A stretch of DNA of 64,000 bases, from positions 45,335 through 109,334 of the forward strand of contig BSBG01000011.1 in NCBI GenBank assembly GCA_030159235.1. Direction: 5' to 3'. The notes under the pieces are model-generated. The model saw only the letters and a list, made by a program, of their open reading frames with translations, was not told where the DNA came from and did not search any database. Position 1 is the stretch's first letter. Each line of letters begins with the position of its first letter. The translations under genes were made by a program, and so were the position numbers. Of the stretch, positions 39,681-50,422 are shown one piece after another. This stretch comes from Bacillus safensis (GTDB taxonomy: Bacteria > Bacillota > Bacilli > Bacillales > Bacillaceae).

Positions 39681-41027
39681 ATGAATCCTATAAAAAAGCT
39701 AATTGACCGGCTGTCAGCGTTCCAGCTGATTGCCCTTTATTATTTTCTTGCTGTGACGGTGTCACTTATTCTTCTCAGCCTGCCAGTGGCTCATCAAGAG
39801 GGAGTGAAATGGACATTCATTGATGCCTTATTTACAGCGGTGAGTGCTGTCAGTGTCACAGGACTCACTGTTGTCGATACCTCACAAACATTTAGTGTGA
39901 CTGGGATGTGGATCCTTGCGTTTGTTCTGCAAATCGGAGGCATCGGCATTATGACGCTCGGTACCTTCGTATGGCTCGTCATGCGAAAAAGAATCGGGAT
40001 TAAAGAAAGAAAGCTTATTATGGCAGATCAAAACCAGAGCAATTTATCAGGAATTGTGAAACTAATGAAGCATGTCTTATATTTAATTTTGCTGATTGAG
40101 TTTATCGGCGGTCTCATTTTGAGCATGTATTTCCTTAAATATTACGATGTGCAGGGAGCTTTCTTACATGGCTTCTTCTCAAGTATTAGTGCGACAACCA
40201 ACGGGGGCTTTGATATTACAGGGAACTCGCTGATCCCTTACAAAGATGATTACTTCGTTCAATTTATTACGATGCTGCTGATCATTTTTGGTGCGATTGG
40301 CTTTCCTGTGCTCGTGGAAGTAAAGGATTATTTATTCAATCAAGAACGAAAGCACGCATCGTTTTCATTGTTTACCAAAATCACAACGATTACGTTTGGC
40401 GGTCTCGTCGTCGTTGGAGCGATTGGAATATATGCACTTGAAGCTGGGTTCAGCTTTCTAGGGAAAAGCTGGCACGAAATCTTGTTTTATTCTTTGTTCC
40501 AATCGACTGCAACGAGAAGCGGGGGTCTGACTACATTAGACATTACCCAGCTGACAGAACCGACGCTGTTATTTTTATGTATGCTTATGTTTATCGGGGC
40601 TTCCCCAAGCTCAGTTGGGGGCGGAATCCGGACAACTACGTTTGCCCTTAACTTACTCGCATTATTTCATTTTGCAAGGGGAAATAAGTCCATTAAAATC
40701 TTCAAAAGAGAGCTTCATCAAGCGGATATTAATAAATCCCTTATGGTGACAATGATGGCCTTTATCTTGGTATTTGGCTCTACGTTCCTGTTATCTTTAA
40801 CAGAGCATAATACACTTCTTCAAAATTTATTTGAAGTTTGCTCTGCTTTCGGAACAACAGGGCTGTCACTAGGGATCACCCCTGATCTATCTGTGTTCGG
40901 TAAATGTATCATCATGGTCGTCATGTTTATTGGACGGATCGGCATTCCGAGCTTCTTATATTTAATTGGCCGGAGAGAAAGCGAAGCGAATTATCATTAT
41001 CCGAAAGAGCGCGTCATCATCGGCTAA
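39681..41027 (+). CDS. ktrD: Ktr potassium uptake membrane subunit KtrD
   Basis: 448 residues of the TrkH/KtrB channel-like family. Four repeated M1-P-M2 units with filter segments TAVSAVSVTGLT, SISATTNGGFD, STATRSGGLTT and SAFGTTGLSLG; the conserved filter Gly is in each. It carries K+ (Na+-coupled) together with the cytoplasmic regulator KtrC, encoded elsewhere. The gate loop (GASPSSVGGGIRTTT) is also typical. ATG 39681 has better spacing to GAAGGA than the ATG two codons earlier. Single gene with its own terminator; neighbours match B. subtilis ykrM. Confidence 0.95.
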   Translation: MNPIKKLIDRLSAFQLIALYYFLAVTVSLILLSLPVAHQEGVKWTFIDALFTAVSAVSVTGLTVVDTSQTFSVTGMWILAFVLQIGGIGIMTLGTFVWLVMRKRIGIKERKLIMADQNQSNLSGIVKLMKHVLYLILLIEFIGGLILSMYFLKYYDVQGAFLHGFFSSISATTNGGFDITGNSLIPYKDDYFVQFITMLLIIFGAIGFPVLVEVKDYLFNQERKHASFSLFTKITTITFGGLVVVGAIGIYALEAGFSFLGKSWHEILFYSLFQSTATRSGGLTTLDITQLTEPTLLFLCMLMFIGASPSSVGGGIRTTTFALNLLALFHFARGNKSIKIFKRELHQADINKSLMVTMMAFILVFGSTFLLSLTEHNTLLQNLFEVCSAFGTTGLSLGITPDLSVFGKCIIMVVMFIGRIGIPSFLYLIGRRESEANYHYPKERVIIG

Positions 41028-41059
41028 ACAGCATTCCAAGCGAATGCTGTTTTTTTATT
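41028..41059 (+). terminator. ktrD terminator
   Basis: AACAGCATTC, CAAGC loop, GAATGCTGTTTTTTT. Confidence 0.88.
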
Positions 41060-41124
41060 TCCATTATCTAACTGGCTAAATCACATGAGATGTTCGCAAT
41101 CTATAGGTAAGAGGTGAACGAGAC

Positions 41125-41691
41125 GTGCTGGATGTTTTATGGAAAGCAATTGTGATGCTGCTAGTTGGCACCCTGCTGCTGAGAATAGCAGGGCCTAAAT
41201 CCATTAGTCAATTAACTGTACAACAAACTGTCATTATGATTTCAATTGGATCGATTATTATCCAACCCTTTATTGAGCATAATTTACTTGAAACCATTTA
41301 TGCAGCTGCAATCTTTATTGTGGCACTTGTCATTATGGAGAAGCTGTCGATTCAATCGGATTTTTTTGAAAAATTACTTTCAGGCAAATCGGTTGTGATT
41401 TTACAGGATGGTAAAATGCTTGATCATAGGCTGAAGAAAACAAGGCTCACAAGGGACCAATTTAAAATGCGCTTAAAGCAGCAAGGCATCACGGACATCA
41501 GCAGTCTTAAAAAAGCCACGTTAGAAGCCAATGGACAAATTGGCTATGAGTTAAAACCTGAGGAAAAGCCAGTGACGGTCAAGCAAATGAAGGAACTTTT
41601 TGACCAATTAAGAGAAGAGCTAAACATGTCAAAAAAAGGACTGATTTCAGATGAAAAGAAAAGCAGCGAAAAACGAAGCACTAACAAATAA
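41125..41691 (+). CDS. DUF421 (YetF-like) membrane protein
   Basis: 188 residues. Three N-terminal spans (about 5-22, 33-50, 58-74) followed by the YetF cytoplasmic domain with FEKLLSGKSVVILQDGKMLD and TRDQFKMRLKQQGITDIS, ending in a Lys/Glu-rich tail. YetF-type proteins are linked to spore or envelope functions in Bacillus; a specific role is unknown. GTG 41125 follows GAGGTGA. Its 3' end overlaps a small ORF (41651) that itself overlaps another (41808), suggesting a three-gene operon absent from the B. subtilis locus as I recall it. Confidence 0.82.
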   Translation: MLDVLWKAIVMLLVGTLLLRIAGPKSISQLTVQQTVIMISIGSIIIQPFIEHNLLETIYAAAIFIVALVIMEKLSIQSDFFEKLLSGKSVVILQDGKMLDHRLKKTRLTRDQFKMRLKQQGITDISSLKKATLEANGQIGYELKPEEKPVTVKQMKELFDQLREELNMSKKGLISDEKKSSEKRSTNK

Positions 41692-41815
41692 TATGACTCC
41701 GACAGAAAGTATGGCACATGATCAAGGGCAAACCCAATTTGACGAACACTCAAGAGATCGTCAGGCTAACCGAAATTCTCATAAAGGGAAACAAGGGGGA
41801 GCATCTCGTGACTAA
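41651..41815 (+). CDS. Small hydrophilic protein, unknown
   Basis: 54 residues, MKRKAAKNEALTNNMTPTES to KGKQGGASRD, rich in Asn, Gln, Ser, Lys and Arg, with no hydrophobic segment. AAAGGA lies 10 bases before the ATG inside the DUF421 gene, which it overlaps by 41 bases; the next gene overlaps its end by 8. Composition resembles small spore-associated proteins, but no family is recognised. Codon and frame integrity within a tight overlap are the main support. Confidence 0.5.
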   Translation: MKRKAAKNEALTNNMTPTESMAHDQGQTQFDEHSRDRQANRNSHKGKQGGASRD

Positions 41816-41990
41816 AAAGCATGTAAAGAGCAAAGAGATGAAAGACCATAAAAAGCCGATGGACCCAGATATTCTAGAAGAGGAATTTGGCAGTGAGCTT
41901 GGGGATATCAACAGCAGCAAATGGATTGAAACGTTGATGAAGCCTAAAAAAGATACTGAATGTCACACTGGTCAACAGAATGAAAAATAA
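41808..41990 (+). CDS. Small charged protein, unknown
   Basis: 60 residues from GTG 41808 behind AAGGGGGAG: MTKKHVKSKEMKDHKKPMDP, then ILEEEFGSELGDINSSKWIE and a basic tail. Highly charged, no membrane span. The last gene of the DUF421 cluster, followed by a terminator. Function and family not recognised. Confidence 0.6.
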   Translation: MTKKHVKSKEMKDHKKPMDPDILEEEFGSELGDINSSKWIETLMKPKKDTECHTGQQNEK

Positions 41991-41993
41991 AAA

Positions 41994-42025
41994 AATTGTA
42001 GAAAAACATAAGTTTCTCTACAATC
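41994..42025 (-). terminator. ykrP-side terminator
   Basis: ATTGTAGA and TCTACAAT enclose a GTTT-rich loop. On the minus strand it is followed by a T7 run, suitable for ykrP. Confidence 0.65.
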
Positions 42026-42053
42026 TGACGATCCAATGAGGGTCGTTTTTTAT
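42026..42053 (+). terminator. Terminator of the DUF421 cluster
   Basis: ACGATCC, AATGA loop, GGGTCGTTTTTT. Oriented on the + strand, overlapping the last base pairs of ykrP. Confidence 0.7.
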
Positions 42054-43069
42054 TTGATATAACTGCCTTGTCTGCCAGTGATTGATCGCATGATATGGGT
42101 CATTTTGAGTTCAATCACTGGCTGTGCAACGGTTTTGACAAAGGTGCTGGACAGGGTAAAGGTTAACAGAATGGTCAGCAGTAATAAAATCAGTACACTT
42201 GCTGCATTTAGTGCCCAGTCATCAAACCAAATTGTTCTAAGCAGTTTGATCACAAAGCCATGTAATAAATAAACATATAATGTTCTTGTGCCCCATTTTG
42301 TAAAGAAGAAACGGCGTGTTGGAACTAATGCAAAGAAGCTAAATGTGGCGCCAAATGCAAGCAAATACCATGCCATACGTTTCATTGCCGCAATCATTCC
42401 TTCATCTCCAAGTGAAGCATACGACTTTGATCCAAATAAGAAGGAATAATCAAATTCATAGAAGTAGCAAAATAGGAACACAGCCATTAATACAAGAAGT
42501 GCTGCTAGTTTTCCTTTGCTTGTACGGATGAATTCAAAGTGCTGCTTTTTTAAATAGAAACCAGCCAAAAACATAGGCAAAAAGACAAACGTACGCGATA
42601 AACTAAGCGTATTGCTAATGCTGTCCACGTAACCGACAAGTAATGCAATCGATAAACTGACGATCATCGCCCAGTGGAACGGCAGTTTTGAAAAAGGAAT
42701 GAGCAGTAAATTCCAAAAGAATAAACTAATTAAAAACCATAAAGACCATTGCGGATCAATTGGATTTAAATTGGCCATGCTTTGATCCTGCAAGAGATAA
42801 TAGTAAATCGAGTAGATCGCCTGGAAAATTAAATATGGGATGATCAGCTTAACGGCGACTTTTTTCATAAAGCCTGGTTTTCTAAATCCTTTTGCAAAAA
42901 AGCCAGAAACTAAGATAAAGGCGGGCATATGAAAAGTATAAATAAACTTGTATAAATAGAGCATCCAATCATTATCATGAATGAAAGATCGTAACAAATG
43001 ACCAAAAACAACTAGAAAAATCAGAAGGAATTTCGCATTATCAAAATAACTATCTCGTGAAGAAGCCAT
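42050..43069 (-). CDS. ykrP: Acyltransferase-3 family membrane protein YkrP
   Basis: 339 residues with about ten hydrophobic spans. The start [20 protein letters not shown] and [14 protein letters not shown] motifs (His in VFGHL is the family's conserved residue) mark it as an acyltransferase of the OafA/fucose O-acetylase-like type. Probably O-acylates a surface polysaccharide or lipid-linked sugar; the substrate is unknown. ATG 43069 follows AAAGGTGATG; a longer frame start at 43117 has no ribosome binding site. Neighbour of kinE as in B. subtilis. Confidence 0.86.
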   Translation of the reverse strand: MASSRDSYFDNAKFLLIFLVVFGHLLRSFIHDNDWMLYLYKFIYTFHMPAFILVSGFFAKGFRKPGFMKKVAVKLIIPYLIFQAIYSIYYYLLQDQSMANLNPIDPQWSLWFLISLFFWNLLLIPFSKLPFHWAMIVSLSIALLVGYVDSISNTLSLSRTFVFLPMFLAGFYLKKQHFEFIRTSKGKLAALLVLMAVFLFCYFYEFDYSFLFGSKSYASLGDEGMIAAMKRMAWYLLAFGATFSFFALVPTRRFFFTKWGTRTLYVYLLHGFVIKLLRTIWFDDWALNAASVLILLLLTILLTFTLSSTFVKTVAQPVIELKMTHIMRSITGRQGSYIK

Positions 43070-43310
43070 AACATCACCTTTCCTGCTTGATCTAAAACAT
43101 AAATATTCTAAGTGCACTTTTCCCTTATTTGCCTCATTCTAAAATACATTTTGGCTCAATTCGCTAATTGATGTGAAATTGTAGAATGGTTGTAAAACAA
43201 GTGTAAGAAAAGTGAATCGTTATACAATCCTGTCATTCAAATGAAATAAATGAGACAGTCTTCTTGTAAAAAGTTATCTTTTTTTATGAGTCGAATGAAG
43301 GAACAATGAA

Positions 43311-43332
43311 AATATTGTAGAAATATTGTAGA
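43311..43332 (+). repeat. Tandem 11-bp direct repeat before kinE
   Basis: AATATTGTAGA occurs twice in perfect tandem, ending 18 bases before the kinE ribosome binding site. It could be a protein-binding site or chance slippage. A related TTGTAGA occurs near 43180. Confidence 0.6.
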
Positions 43333-43362
43333 GGAATGAGGCTGGAAAAGGAGTGTAAGAGA

Positions 43363-45573
43363 ATGACTGAAACGCTCGATGGCAAAAGGTTAACACCCGA
43401 AGGAAATATCAGAAAATTAGAAAAAGAGAACGAATATTTGCGTACGGAGTTGATGCAGCAAAGAATGCTGTTGAATAAGACGCTAGATGCCATATTTATA
43501 TTTGATCAGCACCTCAACATTATCCAAGCTAACGAGGCAACATGCAGGCTTGTACAGACACCGAAAGAAGACCTCCTCAATAAATCCGTTCTAGATTTCC
43601 TATACGGCATTCCGAAAGATAAAATTGAATGCTCACTTGATCTATTTTTTCGAAAAGGTACGTTAAAAAGAGAAATCTCCATTCAGCTTGAAAATGGCGA
43701 AACAAAATACATTGAATTTGTCGCAGAGCATGACACCATGAATCAGCAATATATTGTGATCATGCGTGATATTTCCTCAAAGAAAATACTAGAACGAGAA
43801 CGATCCATGAATGAGCAGCTCTTCAAAGATTTGTTTGACCGAGCGATTGACGGTATGGTCATATTTGATCAGGATGGCTGCATGATTGATGCTAATCATT
43901 CTTTCTGTCAAAGCTTTGAGCTGCAAAAGACGGATTTAACCGATCGCTATTTACATGAATTTGTCGAAGAAGAAAACCTTCCAGCTTTGCAGCACCTTTT
44001 AACGTCACTTAAAGAAACAGGGAAAGCAAAGGGCGAGCTTCCTGTTACCCTTCAATCTGGCCAGTACAAATTATTTGAGCTCACCATTACGTCAAATGTC
44101 ATGAGTGGTTTTTATATGTCCATCATGCGGGATATTACAGAAAAAAGGTTAATGGAAGAAAAGCTGTTAAAAAGTGAAGAACGCTTTAGAGAAATTTTTG
44201 AAAATGCAATGGATGCCATCATCATATGGGCGGATGATGGCGAGATTGTGAGAGCGAATGAATCAGCTTGCAGAATTTTTGAATTACCAATGCATTTACT
44301 GATTGGCAAGAAACTCACCGACTTTCTCGTGAAATCTGATAAGAGATATAGACCGACAAGAAGACGTTATTTCCGGAATCATGAAATAAGGGAAGAGCTG
44401 CTGTTCAGAATGGCAAATGGACAGTATAAAGAGCTTGAGTTTACATCAAAGCATGCGGTATTAGAAGGACAGCACTTAACCATTTTACGTAATGTAAGTG
44501 ATCGAAAAAGAATGGAGCAGGAACTGCGCGAAAATGAGCTCAAATTCCGTAAAGTATTTAACGGATCAATGGACGGTATTGTTCTTTTTGATAATCAATA
44601 CCGCATTATTGAAGTCAATCCATCTGCAAGCGAACTGCTCCAATTGAAAGACGATCATTTAACGGAAATGAACCTTTTCCACATCCTTGCGCCTTTTCAA
44701 ATTGAACATTTGTCTGAGCCTGCCGAGGCGATGTCATTAGATGAAATGGACAATGAGGTTCCATTTGTCCTGAACCATCCAGATCAGCGTATACTAGAAT
44801 TCTCTTTTAAACGAAACATTATCCATAATATGAATTTGGCGATCTTTAGAGATGTGACAGAGCGGAAGGAATTAGAAGAGCGGGTGAGAAAATCAGACAC
44901 CCTTCATGTGGTCGGAGAGCTTGCCGCTGGAATTGCTCATGAAATTAGAAACCCGATGACAGCATTAAAAGGCTTCATCCAGCTGTTAAAAGGAAATATT
45001 GAAGGGGAGTATTCTCTCTATTTCAATGTCATCACATCAGAGCTTAAAAGAATTGAATCCATCATCACAGAATTTTTGATTTTAGCGAAGCCGCAAGCCA
45101 TTGTATATGAAGAAAAAAATGTCGTGCAAATTGTGAAAGACACGATGGATCTCCTGCACGCCCAGGCGAATCTCGGCAATGTTCAAATGCACCTCAATGT
45201 GATGGATGAGATTCCGCTGATTTATTGTGAACAAAACCAATTAAAGCAGGTCTTTATTAACATTTTAAAAAATGCAATTGAAGTCATGCCGCAAAAAGGA
45301 AATGTGTATGTGAACATACAGAGGCAGGGTGAGGAGCATATTGTCATCTCACTGCGTGATGAAGGATGCGGAATGGCAGAGGATAAACTAAAGCGTCTAG
45401 GTGAACCCTTTTATACAACGAAAGAAAGAGGAACTGGACTTGGTTTAATGGTTAGTTATAAAATTATAGAAGAGCATCAAGGAACCATTGAGGTAGAAAG
45501 TGAGGAAGGCGTAGGGACCGTCTTCCATCTTACGCTGCCACTAAGACAGCAGAAACAAGAAGAGGAGCAGTAA
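43363..45573 (+). CDS. kinE: Sporulation sensor histidine kinase KinE
   Basis: 736 residues, no membrane span. Four PAS domains in series (about 35-150, 155-270, 275-390, 395-510), each with a FD..G.I..AN-like core, then HisKA with H526 (AGIAHEIRNPMTALKG) and an ATPase domain with NILKNAIEVM, DEGCGM and GTGLGLMV. KinE is one of the five kinases that can phosphorylate Spo0F in the sporulation phosphorelay. ATG 43363 follows AAAGGAGTG. The length is close to B. subtilis KinE (738 by recollection). It precedes ogt by one base, so they may be co-transcribed. Confidence 0.94.
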   Translation: MTETLDGKRLTPEGNIRKLEKENEYLRTELMQQRMLLNKTLDAIFIFDQHLNIIQANEATCRLVQTPKEDLLNKSVLDFLYGIPKDKIECSLDLFFRKGTLKREISIQLENGETKYIEFVAEHDTMNQQYIVIMRDISSKKILERERSMNEQLFKDLFDRAIDGMVIFDQDGCMIDANHSFCQSFELQKTDLTDRYLHEFVEEENLPALQHLLTSLKETGKAKGELPVTLQSGQYKLFELTITSNVMSGFYMSIMRDITEKRLMEEKLLKSEERFREIFENAMDAIIIWADDGEIVRANESACRIFELPMHLLIGKKLTDFLVKSDKRYRPTRRRYFRNHEIREELLFRMANGQYKELEFTSKHAVLEGQHLTILRNVSDRKRMEQELRENELKFRKVFNGSMDGIVLFDNQYRIIEVNPSASELLQLKDDHLTEMNLFHILAPFQIEHLSEPAEAMSLDEMDNEVPFVLNHPDQRILEFSFKRNIIHNMNLAIFRDVTERKELEERVRKSDTLHVVGELAAGIAHEIRNPMTALKGFIQLLKGNIEGEYSLYFNVITSELKRIESIITEFLILAKPQAIVYEEKNVVQIVKDTMDLLHAQANLGNVQMHLNVMDEIPLIYCEQNQLKQVFINILKNAIEVMPQKGNVYVNIQRQGEEHIVISLRDEGCGMAEDKLKRLGEPFYTTKERGTGLGLMVSYKIIEEHQGTIEVESEEGVGTVFHLTLPLRQQKQEEEQ

Positions 45574-45574
45574 C

Positions 45575-46066
45575 GTGTATTATACCGTCTATCACGCACC
45601 CATTGGGGCATTATACATACTAGAAAAGGACGGTGCCATCATCGAGGTGATGTTTGATGAGGAACCGTTTTTAGCAAAAAAACAGACAACCCATGTAGAA
45701 AAAGCAGATACATCTGTTTTACAAGAAGCGAAAAAGCAGCTGGATGAATATTTCAAGGGTGAACGTCAAGCATTCGATCTCCCGCTCAAGCAAACGGGTT
45801 CTCCGTTCCAAGAGCAGGTATGGGAGGCACTATCAGCTATTCCATACGGTGAATCAAAAAGCTATGCAGACATTGCAGTGGCAATTGGCAATCCAAAGGC
45901 TGTAAGAGCCATTGGACAAGCGAATAGACGCAATGCATTACCTATCTTTATCCCGTGCCACAGAGTCATTGGAAAAGACCGGTCTCTGACGGGCTATGCA
46001 GGAACGAAGACAGACATGAAAGCGGTTCTACTTGAATTAGAAGGCATCCCATTTGTTCAAAAATAA
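45575..46066 (+). CDS. ogt: O6-methylguanine-DNA methyltransferase Ogt
   Basis: 163 residues. Suicide methyltransferase with acceptor C128 in IPCHRVIG and the helix-turn-helix GSPFQEQVWEALSAIPYGES that flips the damaged base, plus RAIGQANRRNALPI with the Arg finger. Constitutive repair, complementing the inducible Ada protein at 5.2 kb. Start GTG 45575 behind AGGAGCAG, one base after the kinE stop, so co-expression with kinE is likely. The same gene order occurs in B. subtilis. Confidence 0.95.
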   Translation: MYYTVYHAPIGALYILEKDGAIIEVMFDEEPFLAKKQTTHVEKADTSVLQEAKKQLDEYFKGERQAFDLPLKQTGSPFQEQVWEALSAIPYGESKSYADIAVAIGNPKAVRAIGQANRRNALPIFIPCHRVIGKDRSLTGYAGTKTDMKAVLLELEGIPFVQK

Positions 46067-46155
46067 ATCGATTGACCTGTTCCAAATGTTTGTCAAGCGA
46101 CATATCCTTTTATTAAGCTAAAAAAGTTGGTTGAGGGAAAAAGGAGGGCGCTAGC

Positions 46156-46293
46156 ATGTTTTGGGGCAAAAAAGATAAAATGTTTGCTGTTACGTCATTA
46201 TGTGTCAAAATGAACGTCTTGACAGAAGAACAGAAAAAAGAAATCTTAGCAAAAACGAATCAAGAAACAAAAAAGCGCGGTGCTCTTAAATGA
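46156..46293 (+). CDS. Small basic protein, unknown
   Basis: 45 residues, MFWGKKDKMFAVTSLCVKMN then an acidic/basic helix TEEQKKEILAKTNQETKKRG. AAAGGAGGGCG precedes the ATG at ideal distance. Convergent with mtnA; its stop overlaps the shared terminator. It has no recognised family. Confidence 0.6.
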   Translation: MFWGKKDKMFAVTSLCVKMNVLTEEQKKEILAKTNQETKKRGALK

Positions 46294-46314
46294 CAAGAAC
46301 ATGGCGCTTTTTTG
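46267..46314. terminator. Bidirectional terminator, small ORF / mtnA
   Basis: AAAAAAGCGC and GCGCTTTTTT enclose a 25-nt loop between convergent genes. Confidence 0.65.
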
Positions 46315-46317
46315 TGA

Positions 46318-47379
46318 TCATTGTGAGATGCTTTCGGCGAAAAGAGCATCAATCTCTTTTGCATAGTTAGATGTGATAATTCCCTTTTCTGTAATGATGC
46401 CTGAAATGAGGTGGGAAGGAGTGACATCAAAGGCTGGATTGAATACTTGAACATCAGGCGGTGCGATTGGGACACCGTTTAATTCCTTTACTTCCAGCGG
46501 GTCGCGCTCTTCAATCGGAATATCTGACCCGTCGAGGGTGGATACATCAAAGGTTGAAAGCGGTGCTGCTACAAAAAATGGAATGTGAAAATGTTTGGCT
46601 AGAACGGCAAGACCTAACGTTCCAATCTTATTCGCAGTATCTCCATTACGGGCGATGCGGTCAGCTCCAACAATGACAGCGGAAATTTGCTTTTCTTTCA
46701 TCGTATGGGCGGCCATGTTATCTGTAATGAGCGTCACATCTACGCCTCCTTGCATGAGCTCCCATGTTGTCAGCCTGGCGCCTTGAAGAACAGGGCGTGT
46801 TTCACATGCATAAATGTGAAGATCAAGATTTTTCTTTTTGGCTAAATAAAAAGGTGCAAGGGCTGTTCCATACCGGCTCGTTGCGATAGAGCCAGCATTA
46901 CAAATGGTCATGATACGGTCACCTGATTTAAAGAGCTGGAGTGCATTTTGACCGATTTGTCTGCATGTTTCTTCATCTTCAATTTGAATTTGAATGGCTT
47001 CATGGACAAGGTCTGTTTTGGCGGCATTCACTGACGCTGCACGCTCAATGCGTTGCAATAATCTGTCTAATGCCCATGCGAGGTTTACAGCAGTTGGACG
47101 AGCACTATTTAAATATTCTTTGATTCGAATGACTTCTTGTTTAAAAACATCAATTTCTTCTGTCTCAATTGCTTGCGCACTGAGCGCCAGCCCAAAAGCT
47201 GCTGTAATGCCAATCGCAGGTGCTCCGCGTACTTTTAATGTCACAATTGCATCATATACATCTTCCTTTGTATATAAATGCTCAAATACGGTTTCGGCTG
47301 GTAATTTTTGCTGATTCAAAATGTTAATATGGTTTTCTTCCCATTCGACAGAACGGGGAACTTCAAATTCTTTTGACAA
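46318..47379 (-). CDS. mtnA: Methylthioribose-1-phosphate isomerase
   Basis: 353 residues, eIF2B-like fold. Isomerises MTR-1-P to methylthioribulose-1-P in methionine salvage. Catalytic C160 ([10 protein letters not shown]) and D240 ([17 protein letters not shown]) are at the same numbers as in the B. subtilis enzyme. [14 protein letters not shown] is the substrate phosphate region. Start TTG 47379 follows AAAGGAGTGACGG. It is downstream of mtnK (6 bases) in an mtnKA operon behind a SAM riboswitch, which represses it when SAM is plentiful. Confidence 0.96.
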   Translation of the reverse strand: MSKEFEVPRSVEWEENHINILNQQKLPAETVFEHLYTKEDVYDAIVTLKVRGAPAIGITAAFGLALSAQAIETEEIDVFKQEVIRIKEYLNSARPTAVNLAWALDRLLQRIERAASVNAAKTDLVHEAIQIQIEDEETCRQIGQNALQLFKSGDRIMTICNAGSIATSRYGTALAPFYLAKKKNLDLHIYACETRPVLQGARLTTWELMQGGVDVTLITDNMAAHTMKEKQISAVIVGADRIARNGDTANKIGTLGLAVLAKHFHIPFFVAAPLSTFDVSTLDGSDIPIEERDPLEVKELNGVPIAPPDVQVFNPAFDVTPSHLISGIITEKGIITSNYAKEIDALFAESISQ

Positions 47380-47385
47380 AACCCG

Positions 47386-48818
<1,433 letters not shown>

Positions 48819-48981
48819 AAATCAATATGTAATTGTTTCATGTTTGTTTGCATTTCTTAATTCAAGATATTATCAGAGCGGCGCTTAACATGTCAATCTT
48901 TTTTCAAAATTGCTTTACAATTCATAAAACAATCCATTACAGTGATTGTATTGTCACGTAACTTGAATAGAAGGTGAAGAA

Positions 48982-50172
48982 ATGGAATTTCAGCAATCAG
49001 ATGTGTTAAAACAATTACCGAAACAATTTTTTGCATCCCTTGTCCAAAAGGTACAGAGAAAAGTGCAGGAAGGGGCGGATATCATTAATTTGGGGCAGGG
49101 AAATCCTGATCAGCCAACCCCTTCGCATATTGTAAAAGCCATGCAGGAAGCGGTAGAAAAGCCTGAAAATCATCAATACTCTTCATTTCGTGGAACAGCA
49201 AAATTAAAAGAGGCCGCTGCCGCCTTTTATAAAAGAGAATATGGTGTCACGCTTGATCCGAAGACGGAAATAGCGATTTTATTTGGCGGAAAAGCAGGAC
49301 TGGTTGAGCTGCCGCAATGTCTGCTGAATCCGGGTGATACGCTTCTTGTCCCTGATCCTGGATATCCTGATTATTGGTCAGGCGCCGTGCTTGCTGGAGC
49401 TCATATGGTGACCATGCCTCTTCATGAAAAGAATGGTTTTTTACCTGACTATGATTTGCTGTCTGAGGACGATAAGAAAAAGGCAAAATTAATGTACTTA
49501 AATTACCCCAACAATCCGACGGGGGCTACGGCAAGCCGTGCATTTTTTGAAGAGACCGTGACGTTCGCAAAAGATCACAAGCTATGTGTTGTCCATGATT
49601 TTGCATATGGCGGCATTGGATTTGATGGGGAAAAGCCGCTCAGCTTTTTGCAAGTAGATGGAGCGAAAGAGACGGGAATTGAAATTTACACATTGTCTAA
49701 AACGTACAATATGGCAGGTTGGAGAGTAGGGTTTGCAGCAGGGAATCGATCTGTGATTGAAGCGATTGAGCTTTATCAGGATCATCTGTTTGTCTCCCTG
49801 TTTAAAGCAACTCAAGATGCAGCAGCAGAAGCCTTATTAAGCGATCAAACGTGTGTACAGGTTCAAAATGATCGATATGAGAAGAGGCGGAATGTGTGGA
49901 TTGCTGCCTGCAAGGAAATTGGCTGGGATGTCAGTGCACCAAAGGGATCCTTTTTTGCTTGGTTAAAGGTGCCGGAAGGATATACATCTGAAGCTTTTTC
50001 TGACTTATTATTAGAGAAAGCACATGTTGTCGTGGCACCGGGGAATGGCTTTGGTGCTCACGGTGAAGGGTACGTGAGAGTAGGGCTTTTAACAAGTGAG
50101 GAACGCTTACAAGAAGCCGCTCAGCGTATTGCTGCCTTGAAGCTGTTTGAAAAAAAGCCATTGACAACATAA
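48982..50172 (+). CDS. mtnE: Methionine-salvage aminotransferase MtnE
   Basis: 396 residues, PLP-dependent class I/II aminotransferase. Schiff-base Lys is K240 (YTLSKTYNMAGWRVGF); NYPNNPTGA (about 174-182) and the Arg in YVRVGLL also mark the family. It transaminates 4-methylthio-2-oxobutyrate to methionine in the last salvage step. GAAGGTGAAGAA precedes ATG 48982. Located between the divergent mtnKA leader and the mtnW leader. No S-box of its own is visible, so it is probably controlled differently. Confidence 0.93.
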   Translation: MEFQQSDVLKQLPKQFFASLVQKVQRKVQEGADIINLGQGNPDQPTPSHIVKAMQEAVEKPENHQYSSFRGTAKLKEAAAAFYKREYGVTLDPKTEIAILFGGKAGLVELPQCLLNPGDTLLVPDPGYPDYWSGAVLAGAHMVTMPLHEKNGFLPDYDLLSEDDKKKAKLMYLNYPNNPTGATASRAFFEETVTFAKDHKLCVVHDFAYGGIGFDGEKPLSFLQVDGAKETGIEIYTLSKTYNMAGWRVGFAAGNRSVIEAIELYQDHLFVSLFKATQDAAAEALLSDQTCVQVQNDRYEKRRNVWIAACKEIGWDVSAPKGSFFAWLKVPEGYTSEAFSDLLLEKAHVVVAPGNGFGAHGEGYVRVGLLTSEERLQEAAQRIAALKLFEKKPLTT

Positions 50173-50214
50173 AAAAATGGTGCGATAATTCAGGCAATAT
50201 TTAAGAAAATTGAA

Positions 50215-50322
50215 TATTCTTATCAAGAGTAGGCAGAGGGACTAGCCCAATGAAGCCCGGCAACCGACTTCCATGAAGCACGGTGCTAATTCTTGCAGCA
50301 AGCGCTGAGAGATAAGATTCGG
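50215..50322 (+). ncRNA. SAM-I (S-box) riboswitch of mtnWXBD
   Basis: TTATCAAGAGTAGGCAGAGG, GACTAGCCCAATGAAGCCCG, GCAACCG, CACGGTGCTAATTC and GCTGAGAGATAAG in S-box order. A terminator follows at 50338-50385. Confidence 0.95.
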
Positions 50323-50337
50323 ATGATTTTACACGAA

Positions 50338-50385
50338 ACAACCTCTTTAAGGCGCTGATGAAGCACTTTGAAGAGGTTTTTTTAT
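50338..50385 (+). terminator. mtnWXBD leader terminator
   Basis: AACCTCTT...AAGAGGTTTTTTT, with a second inner pairing GGCGC/GCACT, forms the SAM-controlled terminator. Confidence 0.85.
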
Positions 50386-50422
50386 TGAACATATGCATGA
50401 CGCAATCGAAAGGGGATTCCTA

